A stretch of DNA of 64,000 bases. Origin: an uncultured Pelagibacteraceae bacterium (lineage in GTDB: Bacteria; Pseudomonadota; Alphaproteobacteria; Pelagibacterales; Pelagibacteraceae). The DNA lies in NCBI GenBank assembly GCA_902583645.1, contig CACHWQ010000005.1:1-64000 (forward strand), given 5' to 3'. Below the pieces are notes generated by a model. That model was given only the letters and a program-made list of their open reading frames with translations, searched no databases and was not told the DNA's origin. Position numbers and translations under genes: made by a program. Of this stretch, positions 56,482 through 64,000 are shown piece after piece (position 1 is the stretch's first letter; the number at the start of each line of letters is the position of its first letter).

Positions 56482-56796
56482 ATGAAAACTTTCAGTGAAA
56501 AAGAAAAAAAATTAAGTACATCTCTCCAAAAGCTGATGGATTTAAATTTAATTAATTCTTCGCAAAATAAACAAACCAAGTATTTGGAAGAGCAAAAAAA
56601 TCAATTAGAAATTGAAAAAAACCAACTTGAAACCAAATACAAATCATTAATGCAAAACTATCAGAAATTGAGGGATCGACTGAAAAAGCAAGATTTTGAA
56701 CAAAAAAATAAAGAGATGATGTTTAATGAAAAAATAGATGAATTAAATCAAGAAACAGATAGTTTGATGGAAGAAATAGATAAATGGCAAACGTAA
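56482..56796 (+). CDS. Coiled-coil protein adjoining zapA
   Basis: Protein of 104 residues that is almost wholly predicted helix with heptad-like repeats ('LEEQKNQLEIEKNQLETKYK', 'EKIDELNQETDSLMEEIDKW'). It resembles the small coiled-coil protein (DUF4164 type) placed before zapA in alphaproteobacteria, and overlaps zapA by 13 bases, so a part in division is likely but not shown. Confidence 0.7.
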   Translation: MKTFSEKEKKLSTSLQKLMDLNLINSSQNKQTKYLEEQKNQLEIEKNQLETKYKSLMQNYQKLRDRLKKQDFEQKNKEMMFNEKIDELNQETDSLMEEIDKWQT

Positions 56797-57230
56797 ATAT
56801 TAAATTTAATGGTAAAGAATTTTTGCTTTCTTGTGATGATGGACAAGAAGATCATCTAGAGGAACTTTCAATTCATTTAAATAAAAAATTTGAAGTTTTA
56901 AAAAACGATCTTGGAAATATCGGAGAAAATAAACTTCTTTTAATTACTTCAATAAAGATTATGGATGAGTATTTTGAAACAAAGAAAAAAATTGATGAAA
57001 AGAAAAATGAACTTGAAAAACTTAAACAAAAATTTTTAGAAATTAAAAAATTAGTATTCGCATATAAAGATGACAAAGAGAAAGAAATAAAAAACCTTTT
57101 AAGCAATCATCAAGATCTTAAATCTGAAATAGATAAAACAAGACTAGATTATGAGAAAATTTTGGACGAAGCAACGTCCCAAATTGATAAATTTATTGAA
57201 AAAGTCAATCAAGATAACTCAGTACAATAA
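56784..57230 (+). CDS. zapA: Cell division protein ZapA
   Basis: Bundles FtsZ filaments. The N-terminal globular head ('VNIKFNGKEFLLSCDDGQEDHL') and long coiled-coil fit ZapA; the length of 148 residues is slightly longer than in E. coli. It is followed after 3 bases by the formyl-THF cyclo-ligase, as in many proteobacteria, but no 6S RNA fits between. Confidence 0.85.
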   Translation: MANVNIKFNGKEFLLSCDDGQEDHLEELSIHLNKKFEVLKNDLGNIGENKLLLITSIKIMDEYFETKKKIDEKKNELEKLKQKFLEIKKLVFAYKDDKEKEIKNLLSNHQDLKSEIDKTRLDYEKILDEATSQIDKFIEKVNQDNSVQ

Positions 57231-57233
57231 TCT

Positions 57234-57776
57234 GTGCTAAAAAATCACATTAGAAAAAAAATAATTAAAATAAGAGAGATTAAAAATAAAAATAATCTAC
57301 AAATAAAAACAAGTTTTTTTAAAGAAATATTTAAAATAAATAAATTTAAAAATAATATAGTTGGAAGTTATTTTCCTGTTAATTTTGAGGCTGATACATT
57401 TGAGATCATGAAAATGTTTAAGCAAAAAGGGTTCAAGCTAGGCTTACCCGTGATCAGTTCAAAATTTGATATGAATTTTTATATTTGGAATTTAAATGAC
57501 CCTTTATATGCAAATAAATATGGTATACCAGAACCAAAATCCAAAAAAAGAGTAATGCCAAGTATTTTATTAATTCCAATGGTTGCATTTGATAATAACC
57601 TAAATCGATTAGGCTATGGAGGAGGATATTATGACAGATTTTTAAAAAAAAACGAAAAAAAAAACATAACGAAGGTAGGCCTAGCAATTTCGTTCCAAGA
57701 AGTAAAAAAATTACCAACAAATATATATGACAAGAAAATGGATTACATATTAACTGAAAAAAAATTTTTTAAATGA
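57234..57776 (+). CDS. 5-formyltetrahydrofolate cyclo-ligase
   Basis: Converts 5-formyl-THF to 5,10-methenyl-THF with ATP. The ATP loop 'RLGYGGGYYDRFL' and 'PMVAFDNNLNRLG' are characteristic, with 'VGLAISFQEV' after. It starts with GTG. The length of 180 residues is normal. It overlaps the next gene by 4 bases. Confidence 0.92.
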   Translation: MLKNHIRKKIIKIREIKNKNNLQIKTSFFKEIFKINKFKNNIVGSYFPVNFEADTFEIMKMFKQKGFKLGLPVISSKFDMNFYIWNLNDPLYANKYGIPEPKSKKRVMPSILLIPMVAFDNNLNRLGYGGGYYDRFLKKNEKKNITKVGLAISFQEVKKLPTNIYDKKMDYILTEKKFFK

Positions 57777-58579
57777 AAGTATTATTTTTAGGAGATGTAG
57801 TTGGCAATCCAGGCAGGCTAGCAATTAAACAACAATTAAAAAATCAAATTGTGAAAAATAAAATAGAGTTTGTAATTGCAAATGGTGAAAACGCCGCTGA
57901 AGAAGGTGTTGGTATTACTAGAAATATTTCTGAGGACTTTTTTAATTCAGGTGTTGATGTAATAACTACTGGTAATCATATCTGGGATCAAAGAGAAACA
58001 GCAGACTACATTAATATTGAACGCAGGTTATTAAGGCCACTAAATTTAATTAAACCATCACCTGGAAATGGATTTGAAGTATATAAATCAAAAAATGGTT
58101 TTAATGTTGGTGTATTAAATTTAATGGGAAATGTTTATATGAAAAAGTGTGATAACGTTTTTGATGTAGCAAAAGAATTTTTATCAAAAAAAAAATTGAA
58201 AATAGACTATGATTTTTTATTTGTTGATTTTCATGGCGAGATTACAAGTGAAAAAACAGCAATGGGTCATTACTTTGATGGTAAAGCAACCTTACTTGTT
58301 GGAACTCATACGCATATACCAACAAATGACGCAAGGATACTTAACCATGGTACCGCCTATCAAACAGACGCTGGAATGTGTGGAGATTATAATTCTGTAA
58401 TTGGCATGAATAAAGAAAATTCTTTAAAAAGATTTCTTAAAGAAGATTCAAAAAAACATTTTCCGGCCGAGGGAATTGCTAGTTTATCAGGCGTCATTGT
58501 TGATTGTGATAAAGAAACTGGTTTAGCCGAAAATGTACAAAGTTTTATTTATGGAGGTGATTTAAAAAATACTCACTAA
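57773..58579 (+). CDS. YmdB/TIGR00282-family metallophosphoesterase
   Basis: Dimetal phosphoesterase; the Bacillus YmdB relative acts on 2',3'-cyclic nucleotides. Metal ligands are seen in 'LFLGDVVGNPGR', 'IANGENAAEEG', 'TGNHIWDQRE', 'DFHGEITSEK' and 'VGTHTHIPTNDA'. The length of 268 residues is typical. It is followed after 5 bases by yebC. Confidence 0.9.
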   Translation: MKVLFLGDVVGNPGRLAIKQQLKNQIVKNKIEFVIANGENAAEEGVGITRNISEDFFNSGVDVITTGNHIWDQRETADYINIERRLLRPLNLIKPSPGNGFEVYKSKNGFNVGVLNLMGNVYMKKCDNVFDVAKEFLSKKKLKIDYDFLFVDFHGEITSEKTAMGHYFDGKATLLVGTHTHIPTNDARILNHGTAYQTDAGMCGDYNSVIGMNKENSLKRFLKEDSKKHFPAEGIASLSGVIVDCDKETGLAENVQSFIYGGDLKNTH

Positions 58580-58584
58580 ATATA

Positions 58585-59310
58585 ATGGCAGGGCATTCAC
58601 ATTGGGCAGGAATTAAACATAAAAAGGGAAGAGCAGATAAACAAAGATCTAAGATTTTTTCCAAACTTTCAAAGGAAATTACAGTTGCTGCAAAATTGGG
58701 TGATAAAGATCCTGATATGAATCCAAGATTAAGATCAGCAATTCAAGCCGCTAGAACAGCAAATATGCCAAAAGACAACATTGAAAGAGCAATAGATAAA
58801 TCATCAGCTAATTTGGGACCAAGTTTAGAAAACATTAGATATGAAGGATTTGGACCTGAAAAAATAGCAGTTATTGTTGAAGCTCTGACTGATAACAAAA
58901 ATAGAACAGCTTCACAACTAAGAACTATTTTTAATAAGAATGGAGGTAATCTTGGATCAAGTGGTTCAGCATCACATAATTTTAACCAAGTAGGCGTTAT
59001 TAGAATAGATAAAAATGAGATTAACGAAGAACAAATTTTAGAATTAGCAATAGAGGCTGGGGCAATAGAGTGTTTTAGTTATGATGATTTTCATGAAATT
59101 CATTGTGATAAAAAAAGTATTTATAATGTAAAAAAGAAACTAGAAGAAAATATTACAAATTTTATTTCAACAGAAATTGAATGGATACCTAATAATAAAG
59201 TTGTATTAAGTAAAGATTATTTAGAATTGACAAATAGTTTTTTAGAAGATTTAGATAATAATGACGATGTTCAAAATATATATACAAATTTAAATCTAGT
59301 GAGTACTTAA
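58585..59310 (+). CDS. yebC: YebC/PmpR-family transcription or translation factor
   Basis: Begins 'MAGHSHWAGIKHKKGRADKQ' split as AGHSHWAGIKHKKGRADKQ, with 'LRSAIQAARTANMPKDNIERA', 'YEGFGPEKIAVIVE' and 'NGGNLGSSGSASHNF'. The length of 241 residues is usual. The family is described as transcriptional regulators and, in recent work, as aiding translation of proline-rich stretches. The stop overlaps the next ATG (TAATG). Confidence 0.94.
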   Translation: MAGHSHWAGIKHKKGRADKQRSKIFSKLSKEITVAAKLGDKDPDMNPRLRSAIQAARTANMPKDNIERAIDKSSANLGPSLENIRYEGFGPEKIAVIVEALTDNKNRTASQLRTIFNKNGGNLGSSGSASHNFNQVGVIRIDKNEINEEQILELAIEAGAIECFSYDDFHEIHCDKKSIYNVKKKLEENITNFISTEIEWIPNNKVVLSKDYLELTNSFLEDLDNNDDVQNIYTNLNLVST

Positions 59311-59801
59311 TGTTAGTAATAGGAATTGACCCAGGAATCTCAGGAGCAATATGCTTTATGGAAAATGGTAAAATTATTGACGTCATAGATATGCCAAGCA
59401 TGGCGGATGGAAAAAAAAATAAAAAACAAGTTAATGGGTCTCAAGTTTTTAACGAAATTTCAAGGCATATAAATGACAAAAATTTTGATGAGGTCAAAGT
59501 TATTATTGAGCATGTATCAGCAATGCCAGGTCAGGGAGTTACTAGCATGTTTAATTTTGGTCAATCGTTTGGAATTCTAAAAGGAATCTGTTCAGCGATG
59601 AATTTATCAATGTATTTTGTAAGGCCTGCAAAGTGGAAAAAACATTTTAATTTAATTAACTCATCAAAAGACGCAAGCAGAACTAAGGCTATCGAAATTT
59701 TTCCTTATTTTTCAACAAATTTATCCAAAAAAAAAGATGCGAATAAAGCAGACGCAATATTGATCGCAAGCTATTTTCAAGAGTCTTTTAACAAAAAATA
59801 A
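59310..59801 (+). CDS. RuvC-like Holliday-junction endonuclease (phage-type variant)
   Basis: RNase H-fold protein of 163 residues: first acid in 'IGIDPGISGAICF', second in 'VIIEHVSAMPGQGVTS', and the final pair in 'DANKADAILIASYF'. 'MFNFGQSFGILKGI' and 'RPAKWKKHF' match the RuvC-like group seen in phages and some alphaproteobacteria rather than E. coli RuvC. It occupies the usual ruvC position after yebC, but ruvA and ruvB do not follow; the next gene is tolQ. Confidence 0.8.
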   Translation: MLVIGIDPGISGAICFMENGKIIDVIDMPSMADGKKNKKQVNGSQVFNEISRHINDKNFDEVKVIIEHVSAMPGQGVTSMFNFGQSFGILKGICSAMNLSMYFVRPAKWKKHFNLINSSKDASRTKAIEIFPYFSTNLSKKKDANKADAILIASYFQESFNKK

Positions 59802-59855
59802 GCATTTTTTATTATTAGACAAATTGATGACACAATTAAGTGTGAAAGATTTTTA

Positions 59856-60530
59856 ATGGAAGCTGATATATCTTCACAAGCAGTTGGTTTAGCAACAAAT
59901 ACAGATTTTTCATTAGTACAATTATTTCTTAGAGCAGATATTATTGTTAAATCTGTAATGATACTTTTGATAGCTTGCTCTATTTATTCTTGGGCTATTA
60001 TTATAGAAAAAATAAGATTATTTAAAAAAATAAACATTTCAACTGAAGAGTTTCAAGACAAATTTTGGAAATCAAAATCAGCTGAAAATTTTTATAATAA
60101 TATTCCAAAAAATATTGAGGATCCTTTGGCACAAATTTTCAGAGCCTCAATGGAAGCTGCATTAAAAACTAGATCTAAATCGCAATTAAATGAAAGACTT
60201 CCAAATATGCTTCAAATTAACATAGAGAAACAGATGGAAAAAATTGAAAAAAGCTACACATTTCTTGCGACAGTTGGATCAACAGCGCCATTTATTGGTC
60301 TCTTTGGAACAGTTTGGGGAATTATGAATTCATTTCAATCTATAGCAATTTCAAGAAATACTAGTTTAGCAATTGTTGCTCCAGGAATTGCAGAAGCATT
60401 ATTTGCTACTGCACTTGGTCTTCTCGCAGCAATACCTGCGGTTGTTGCATATAATAAATTTAGCAACGATTCAAAAAAATATTTACAAAAATTAGAAAAT
60501 TTTTCTAAAAGATTTTTAACCATCATTTAA
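59856..60530 (+). CDS. tolQ: Tol-Pal energy-transducing protein TolQ
   Basis: Inner-membrane proton-channel subunit of the Tol-Pal system. Three membrane segments: 'SVMILLIACSIYSWAIIIEK', 'FLATVGSTAPFIGLFGTVWG' and 'GIAEALFATALGLLAAIPAVV'. The last two carry the conserved TolQ/ExbB motifs. The length of 224 residues is normal. It is 1 base before tolR. Confidence 0.95.
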   Translation: MEADISSQAVGLATNTDFSLVQLFLRADIIVKSVMILLIACSIYSWAIIIEKIRLFKKINISTEEFQDKFWKSKSAENFYNNIPKNIEDPLAQIFRASMEAALKTRSKSQLNERLPNMLQINIEKQMEKIEKSYTFLATVGSTAPFIGLFGTVWGIMNSFQSIAISRNTSLAIVAPGIAEALFATALGLLAAIPAVVAYNKFSNDSKKYLQKLENFSKRFLTII

Positions 60531-60531
60531 A

Positions 60532-60948
60532 ATGACTTTTAAATTTAAAAGGTCTTCACGTGAACCAATGAGTGAAATAAACGTTACACCTTTTGTTGAT
60601 GTAATGTTGGTACTTTTAATTATTTTCATGGTGACAGCTCCTTTGTTAACAGTTGGTGTTCAAGTTGATTTACCAGAAAGCTCTGCAGACTCACTACCTG
60701 AGGAACAGGAACCATTAACCTTAACAATTAATTCTAAAGGTGAGATTTTTATACAAGAGTCTAAAGTCGAATTTGACAAAATCATTGCAAAAATTTTAGC
60801 AGTATCAAAAAACAGAACGGATACTAGAATCTATGTTAGAGGTGATCAGTCTATAAATTATGGCAGAGTGCTGGAGGTTATGGGGATGTTATCAGGATCA
60901 GGATTTACAAAAGTTGCTTTAATTTCTGAGCCTTACAAAGAGAGGTAA
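60532..60948 (+). CDS. tolR: Tol-Pal protein TolR
   Basis: ExbD-family partner of TolQ with one membrane segment. 'MSEINVTPFVDVMLVLLIIFM' shows the membrane aspartate (D in FVDVMLVLLIIF), and 'VDLPESSA' and 'YVRGDQSINYGRV' are typical. The length of 138 residues is usual. Confidence 0.95.
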   Translation: MTFKFKRSSREPMSEINVTPFVDVMLVLLIIFMVTAPLLTVGVQVDLPESSADSLPEEQEPLTLTINSKGEIFIQESKVEFDKIIAKILAVSKNRTDTRIYVRGDQSINYGRVLEVMGMLSGSGFTKVALISEPYKER

Positions 60949-60951
60949 TAT

Positions 60952-61761
60952 TTGACTAAAAATATTCTTATATCTTCTATAGTACATTTATTTTTAATTT
61001 TTATTACCGCGATTAGCCTTCCTTTTTTAGCAAAGAAACCAATAGACCTACCGCCTATTATTTCCGTTGAATTGATTCAAATAGCTGAAAAAACAAATAT
61101 TCCATATGCTCCAAAGGCAAAAAAAATAATTGAAGAAGTAAAAAAAAAAGAAGAAAAAGTTACATCTGAACAAGCTCCACCAAAGAAAGTAAAAAAAGAA
61201 AAACCAGATGCTGTTCCTCTACCGAATGAAAATTTAGAAAAAGTAAAAAAAATTGAGGAAAAAAAACAAAATCCTGAAAAAATTGAAGATGAGGTTAAAC
61301 AGGTTTCTGAATTTGAAAAAGACGAGCTATTTGACCCAGATAGTATTGCTGCTTTAATTGATAAATCAAAAGAGGAAACTGCAGAAACTACAAAAAAAAA
61401 TAATAAAATTACGCAATCACAAGACAAAAATGTTGATAGTTTAAGTTTGACTTTAAGTGAGGAAGATGCGTTAAAAGCGCAAATTTTTAGTTGCTGGAGC
61501 ATCCCTTTGGGATTACCATATAATGAAAATTTATTAGTTAGAGTAAAATTAGAATTAAAACCAGATGGCACAGTTATTAAGTCTGAAATATTGGATCATG
61601 CAAGAATGAATAAACCAGGTCAAGGATTTTATAAAGTTTTAGCTGAAAGTGCTTTAAGAGCTATTAAACTATGTCAGCCTTTAAGGGTTCCAACAAAAGG
61701 TTATGAAAGATGGAAAAACTTACAATTAAATTTTGATGCAAGAGAAATGTTAGAAGGATGA
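60952..61761 (+). CDS. tolA: Tol-Pal protein TolA
   Basis: Spans from the inner membrane toward the outer membrane. One N-terminal membrane segment ('[20 protein letters not shown]') is followed by a Lys/Glu-rich domain of about 150 residues and a C-terminal domain with '[20 protein letters not shown]' (split as [10 protein letters not shown] and [15 protein letters not shown]), the TolA domain III. It starts with TTG. The length of 269 residues is short for TolA. Confidence 0.88.
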   Translation: MTKNILISSIVHLFLIFITAISLPFLAKKPIDLPPIISVELIQIAEKTNIPYAPKAKKIIEEVKKKEEKVTSEQAPPKKVKKEKPDAVPLPNENLEKVKKIEEKKQNPEKIEDEVKQVSEFEKDELFDPDSIAALIDKSKEETAETTKKNNKITQSQDKNVDSLSLTLSEEDALKAQIFSCWSIPLGLPYNENLLVRVKLELKPDGTVIKSEILDHARMNKPGQGFYKVLAESALRAIKLCQPLRVPTKGYERWKNLQLNFDAREMLEG

Positions 61762-63104
61762 TAAAAAAAATAACATTATCACTAATTATACTTCTATTAG
61801 GTACAGTTCAACTTTATGCCTTAATTGAGGTTGATATTACCAGGGGTAATCTCGATCCACTTCCTGTCGCAGTTTCACCTTTGTCATCTGATAAAAATAC
61901 AGATGATGAACTAAGCAAAGACTTAAAAATAAAGCAGATTGGATATAAAATATCTGAAGTGGTGGAAAATAATCTAAAAAATTCTGGACTCTTCAATCCC
62001 CTTAATAAAGATGCTTTTTTACAAAAACCAGATATTGCTCATTTAAAACCAAGATTTGAAGACTGGTCTTTAATTAAAGCCCAAGCTTTGATTACTGGTA
62101 AAGTAACTTTAAAGGATGAAAAGTTAAGAGTTGAATTTAGATTATGGGATGTTCTTGCAGCAAAAGAAATGATGGCCTTGGCTTTTACTACTGTTCCATC
62201 AAATTGGAGAAGAATTGGACATATAATAACAGATAAAGTTTATGAAAGACTAACTGGTGAAAAAGGATATTTCGATACCAGAATTATATATGTTTCAGAA
62301 GATGGCCCAAAAACAAAAAGAATTAAGAAACTAGCGATTATGGATCAAGATGGTTCAAACACAAAATATTTAACTTTAGGAAACGAGTTAGTTTTAACTC
62401 CTAGATTTAATCCAACTAATCAAATGGTAACTTATCTTTCTTATTTCCGAAATTTGCCAAGAGTATATTTGTTAGATATTGAAACTGGAGTACAGGAGGT
62501 AGTAGGAGATTTTCCAGGTATGACTTTTGCACCAAGATTTTCACCTGATGGAAAAAAAATTATAATGAGTTTTGCTATGGATGGAAATTCAGACATATAC
62601 ACTATGGATTTAGAAAACAGAATTGTAGACAGGATTACGAATCATCCATCTATTGACACCTCACCCTCTTACTCCCCAGACGGAAAATATATATGTTTTA
62701 ATTCCGATAGAAGTGGTTATCAACAAATTTATGTAATGGGGAAAGATGGCACAAATGTAAAAAGAATTTCTTTTGGCAAAGGGTTATATGGAACACCTGT
62801 TTGGTCACCAAGAGGAGATTTAATTGCTTTTACCAAACTTCACAAAGGAAAATTCTATATTGGTGTTATGAGGACTGACGGTTCAGGAGAAAGATTGCTT
62901 ACAGAAAACTATTATCAAGAAGCTCCGTCCTGGTCGCCTAATGGAAGGGTTTTGATCTTCTACAGGGAAACTAAGACAGATAGCGAGGGAAAGGGGTTTT
63001 CAGCCAAACTATGGTCTATAGATTTAACTGGGTATAATGAGCGTATGGTTACGACAGAATCAGACGCTTCAGACCCATCTTGGTCGTCTTTATTAAGTAA
63101 TTAG
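61758..63104 (+). CDS. tolB: Tol-Pal periplasmic beta-propeller TolB
   Basis: Binds Pal in the periplasm. A signal peptide ('[15 protein letters not shown]') and N-terminal domain are followed by propeller repeats of the form 'R.SPDGK.I.F...G..DIY' (for example '[15 protein letters not shown]', '[19 protein letters not shown]', '[14 protein letters not shown]', '[16 protein letters not shown]'). The length of 448 residues is typical. It overlaps tolA by 4 bases. Confidence 0.96.
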   Translation: MIKKITLSLIILLLGTVQLYALIEVDITRGNLDPLPVAVSPLSSDKNTDDELSKDLKIKQIGYKISEVVENNLKNSGLFNPLNKDAFLQKPDIAHLKPRFEDWSLIKAQALITGKVTLKDEKLRVEFRLWDVLAAKEMMALAFTTVPSNWRRIGHIITDKVYERLTGEKGYFDTRIIYVSEDGPKTKRIKKLAIMDQDGSNTKYLTLGNELVLTPRFNPTNQMVTYLSYFRNLPRVYLLDIETGVQEVVGDFPGMTFAPRFSPDGKKIIMSFAMDGNSDIYTMDLENRIVDRITNHPSIDTSPSYSPDGKYICFNSDRSGYQQIYVMGKDGTNVKRISFGKGLYGTPVWSPRGDLIAFTKLHKGKFYIGVMRTDGSGERLLTENYYQEAPSWSPNGRVLIFYRETKTDSEGKGFSAKLWSIDLTGYNERMVTTESDASDPSWSSLLSN

Positions 63105-63191
63105 ATATAAATATTATAAAATAGTTGATTTTTTGACTTGAAAGATTTACTCAGTTGTGGAAAACTTAGGATAATCAATTAAGGAGCAGTG

Positions 63192-63668
63192 ATGAATTTA
63201 AGCAAGTTTTTTAAAAATGCATTTTTAGTAATGCTAGCATGTTTGGTACTTTCAGCTTGTGCGACTAAGAAAGTTCAGAATCAAATGCAAGGTGATGTTT
63301 ATACAGGAACAGACACTGTAGAATATTTAGCATCAGGAGTTCCAGACAGAGTATTCTTTGCTACAAACGAGTCAGTTTTAACAACTGCTTCAAGAGACAC
63401 TTTAAGAAAACAAGCAGAGTGGTTAAGAAAGAATTCAAAAGTAAATGTAGTATTAGAAGGTCATGCGGATGAAAGAGGTACAAGAGAGTACAACTTAGCA
63501 TTAGGTGAAAGAAGAGCTAATGCTGCTAAAGATTATTTGATGACTTATGGAATTTCAGGTAACAGAATTTCTGTAATAAGTTATGGAAAAGAAAGACCAG
63601 TAGACTCTGGATCGAATCCATTAGCTTGGTCAAAAAATAGAAGATCTGTAACCGTAAAAGCAAATTAA
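63192..63668 (+). CDS. pal: Peptidoglycan-associated lipoprotein Pal
   Basis: Outer-membrane lipoprotein that binds peptidoglycan. The lipobox 'LVLSACATKK' gives the acylated cysteine; the OmpA-like domain has 'VFFATNESVLT', 'VVLEGHADERGTREYNLALG' and 'RISVISYGKERP'. AAGGAG at 63181 favours ATG 63192 over the in-frame GTG 63189. The length is 158 residues. A terminator follows. Confidence 0.96.
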   Translation: MNLSKFFKNAFLVMLACLVLSACATKKVQNQMQGDVYTGTDTVEYLASGVPDRVFFATNESVLTTASRDTLRKQAEWLRKNSKVNVVLEGHADERGTREYNLALGERRANAAKDYLMTYGISGNRISVISYGKERPVDSGSNPLAWSKNRRSVTVKAN

Positions 63669-63678
63669 CTAAAATTTT

Positions 63679-63718
63679 AAAAGACCCCAAAGTAAAAATA
63701 CTTCGGGGTCTTTTTTTT
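63679..63718 (+). terminator. Rho-independent terminator after pal
   Basis: GACCCC (63683-63688) pairs with GGGGTC (63705-63710), with an inner AAGTA/TACTT extension, followed by a run of eight T. It separates pal from the gene after it. Confidence 0.88.
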
Positions 63719-63749
63719 GCCATCATTATAAATAGTAATTATAAAGTAG

Positions 63750-64000
63750 ATGATTAAAATAATTAAATACTTCTTGGTTTTTTATTTATTAAATTTACTT
63801 TTTCTAAATAATACAATTAAAGCTGATAATCATAATATCTATGAAATTTTAGAAACAATACAAAAAGATATTAAAACTTTAGAAAAAGCAGTTTATACAA
63901 AGTCCTCAAGTGATGATTCAAATTTATCTTCTTCTACAATGGATCAAAATTCTGAAGAGGTATTAACAAGGCATTTACTAAAACTTTCAGAGATTGAAAA
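63750..64000 (+). CDS. cpoB: Cell division coordinator CpoB (YbgF), 3' end outside window
   Basis: A frame open to the window end begins at ATG 63750 with a signal peptide ('FLVFYLLNLLFLNNTIKA') and a coiled coil ('IYEILETIQKDIKTLEKAVY'), then a Ser/Asp-rich linker. This matches the N-terminal trimerisation region of CpoB, the usual gene after pal. CpoB adjusts PBP1B with Tol energy. Only about 83 residues are visible, so TPR repeats would lie outside. Confidence 0.8.
   Translation, partial: MIKIIKYFLVFYLLNLLFLNNTIKADNHNIYEILETIQKDIKTLEKAVYTKSSSDDSNLSSSTMDQNSEEVLTRHLLKLSEIE

Noticed and set aside
57231-57233. 6S RNA between zapA and the formyl-THF cyclo-ligase gene
   Set aside because: Only three bases separate the genes.

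Overview
The window is an AT-rich, tightly packed chromosomal segment of an alphaproteobacterium. Gene content and style point to the SAR11 clade (Candidatus Pelagibacter or a close relative). The signs are short or overlapping gene junctions, few intergenic gaps, alphaproteobacterial markers (a TrcR/DUF1013 regulator, a cysteine-free bL31, an ELM1-family protein) and very lysine/asparagine-rich proteins. This assignment is an inference from style and homology, not from a database search.

Layout. 1-7.4 kb: end of ilvE, then a leftward run uvrB - SDR reductase - secreted hydrolase - folB - uvrC - pgsA. 7.5-16.7 kb: aspartate aminotransferase, an epimerase-like reductase, trxB, an ELM1-family protein, a probable 2OG-Fe(II) oxygenase, and carB/carA. 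16.8-22.2 kb: yqeY, dnaG, rpoD and an O-antigen ligase-like gene. 22.2-31.7 kb: an accessory island. 31.7-34.3 kb: an intact tRNA with anticodon CAT, mlaC, mlaA, an amidase and the RNase P RNA. 34.4-48.2 kb: a dcw division and peptidoglycan cluster, mraZ-ftsZ-rsmH-ftsL-ftsI-murE/F-mraY-murD-ftsW-murG-murC. 48.2-56.4 kb: initiator tRNA, rpsU, trcR, rpmE, a frameshifted suhB, efp, thiE, and the central-carbon genes fba-pgk-gap-tkt. 56.5-64 kb: a coiled-coil gene, zapA, a 5-formyl-THF cyclo-ligase gene, a YmdB-type phosphoesterase gene, yebC, a RuvC-like gene, then tolQ-tolR-tolA-tolB-pal-cpoB.

The most interesting part is the island. It is bounded by a 95-bp direct repeat (22215-22309 and 31627-31721) that carries the 5' half of a CAT-anticodon tRNA; only the right copy continues into a complete tRNA. 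Inside is a leftward operon of three small exported or membrane proteins, an ECF-type sigma factor, a membrane anti-sigma factor and an exported protein with about 17 MORN repeats and a caspase (C14) domain. Nearby are a second exported caspase, an exported trypsin/HtrA-like protease with seven 13-residue calcium-loop repeats, and several tiny secreted proteins. Five leftward promoters in the island share TGAAT-N16-CGTT, which resembles ECF-sigma promoters, and one of them drives the sigma operon itself. This looks like a self-contained, autoregulated, envelope-facing protease regulon whose function I cannot assign from sequence alone.

Other points of note: probable single-base indels in poly-A runs of suhB and folB, an apparent ATT start for rpsU, a fused MurE-MurF, ftsZ placed directly after mraZ, three MraZ-box repeats overlapping a clear promoter -10 element, a DnaG lacking most zinc ligands, and a phage-like RuvC without neighbouring ruvAB.
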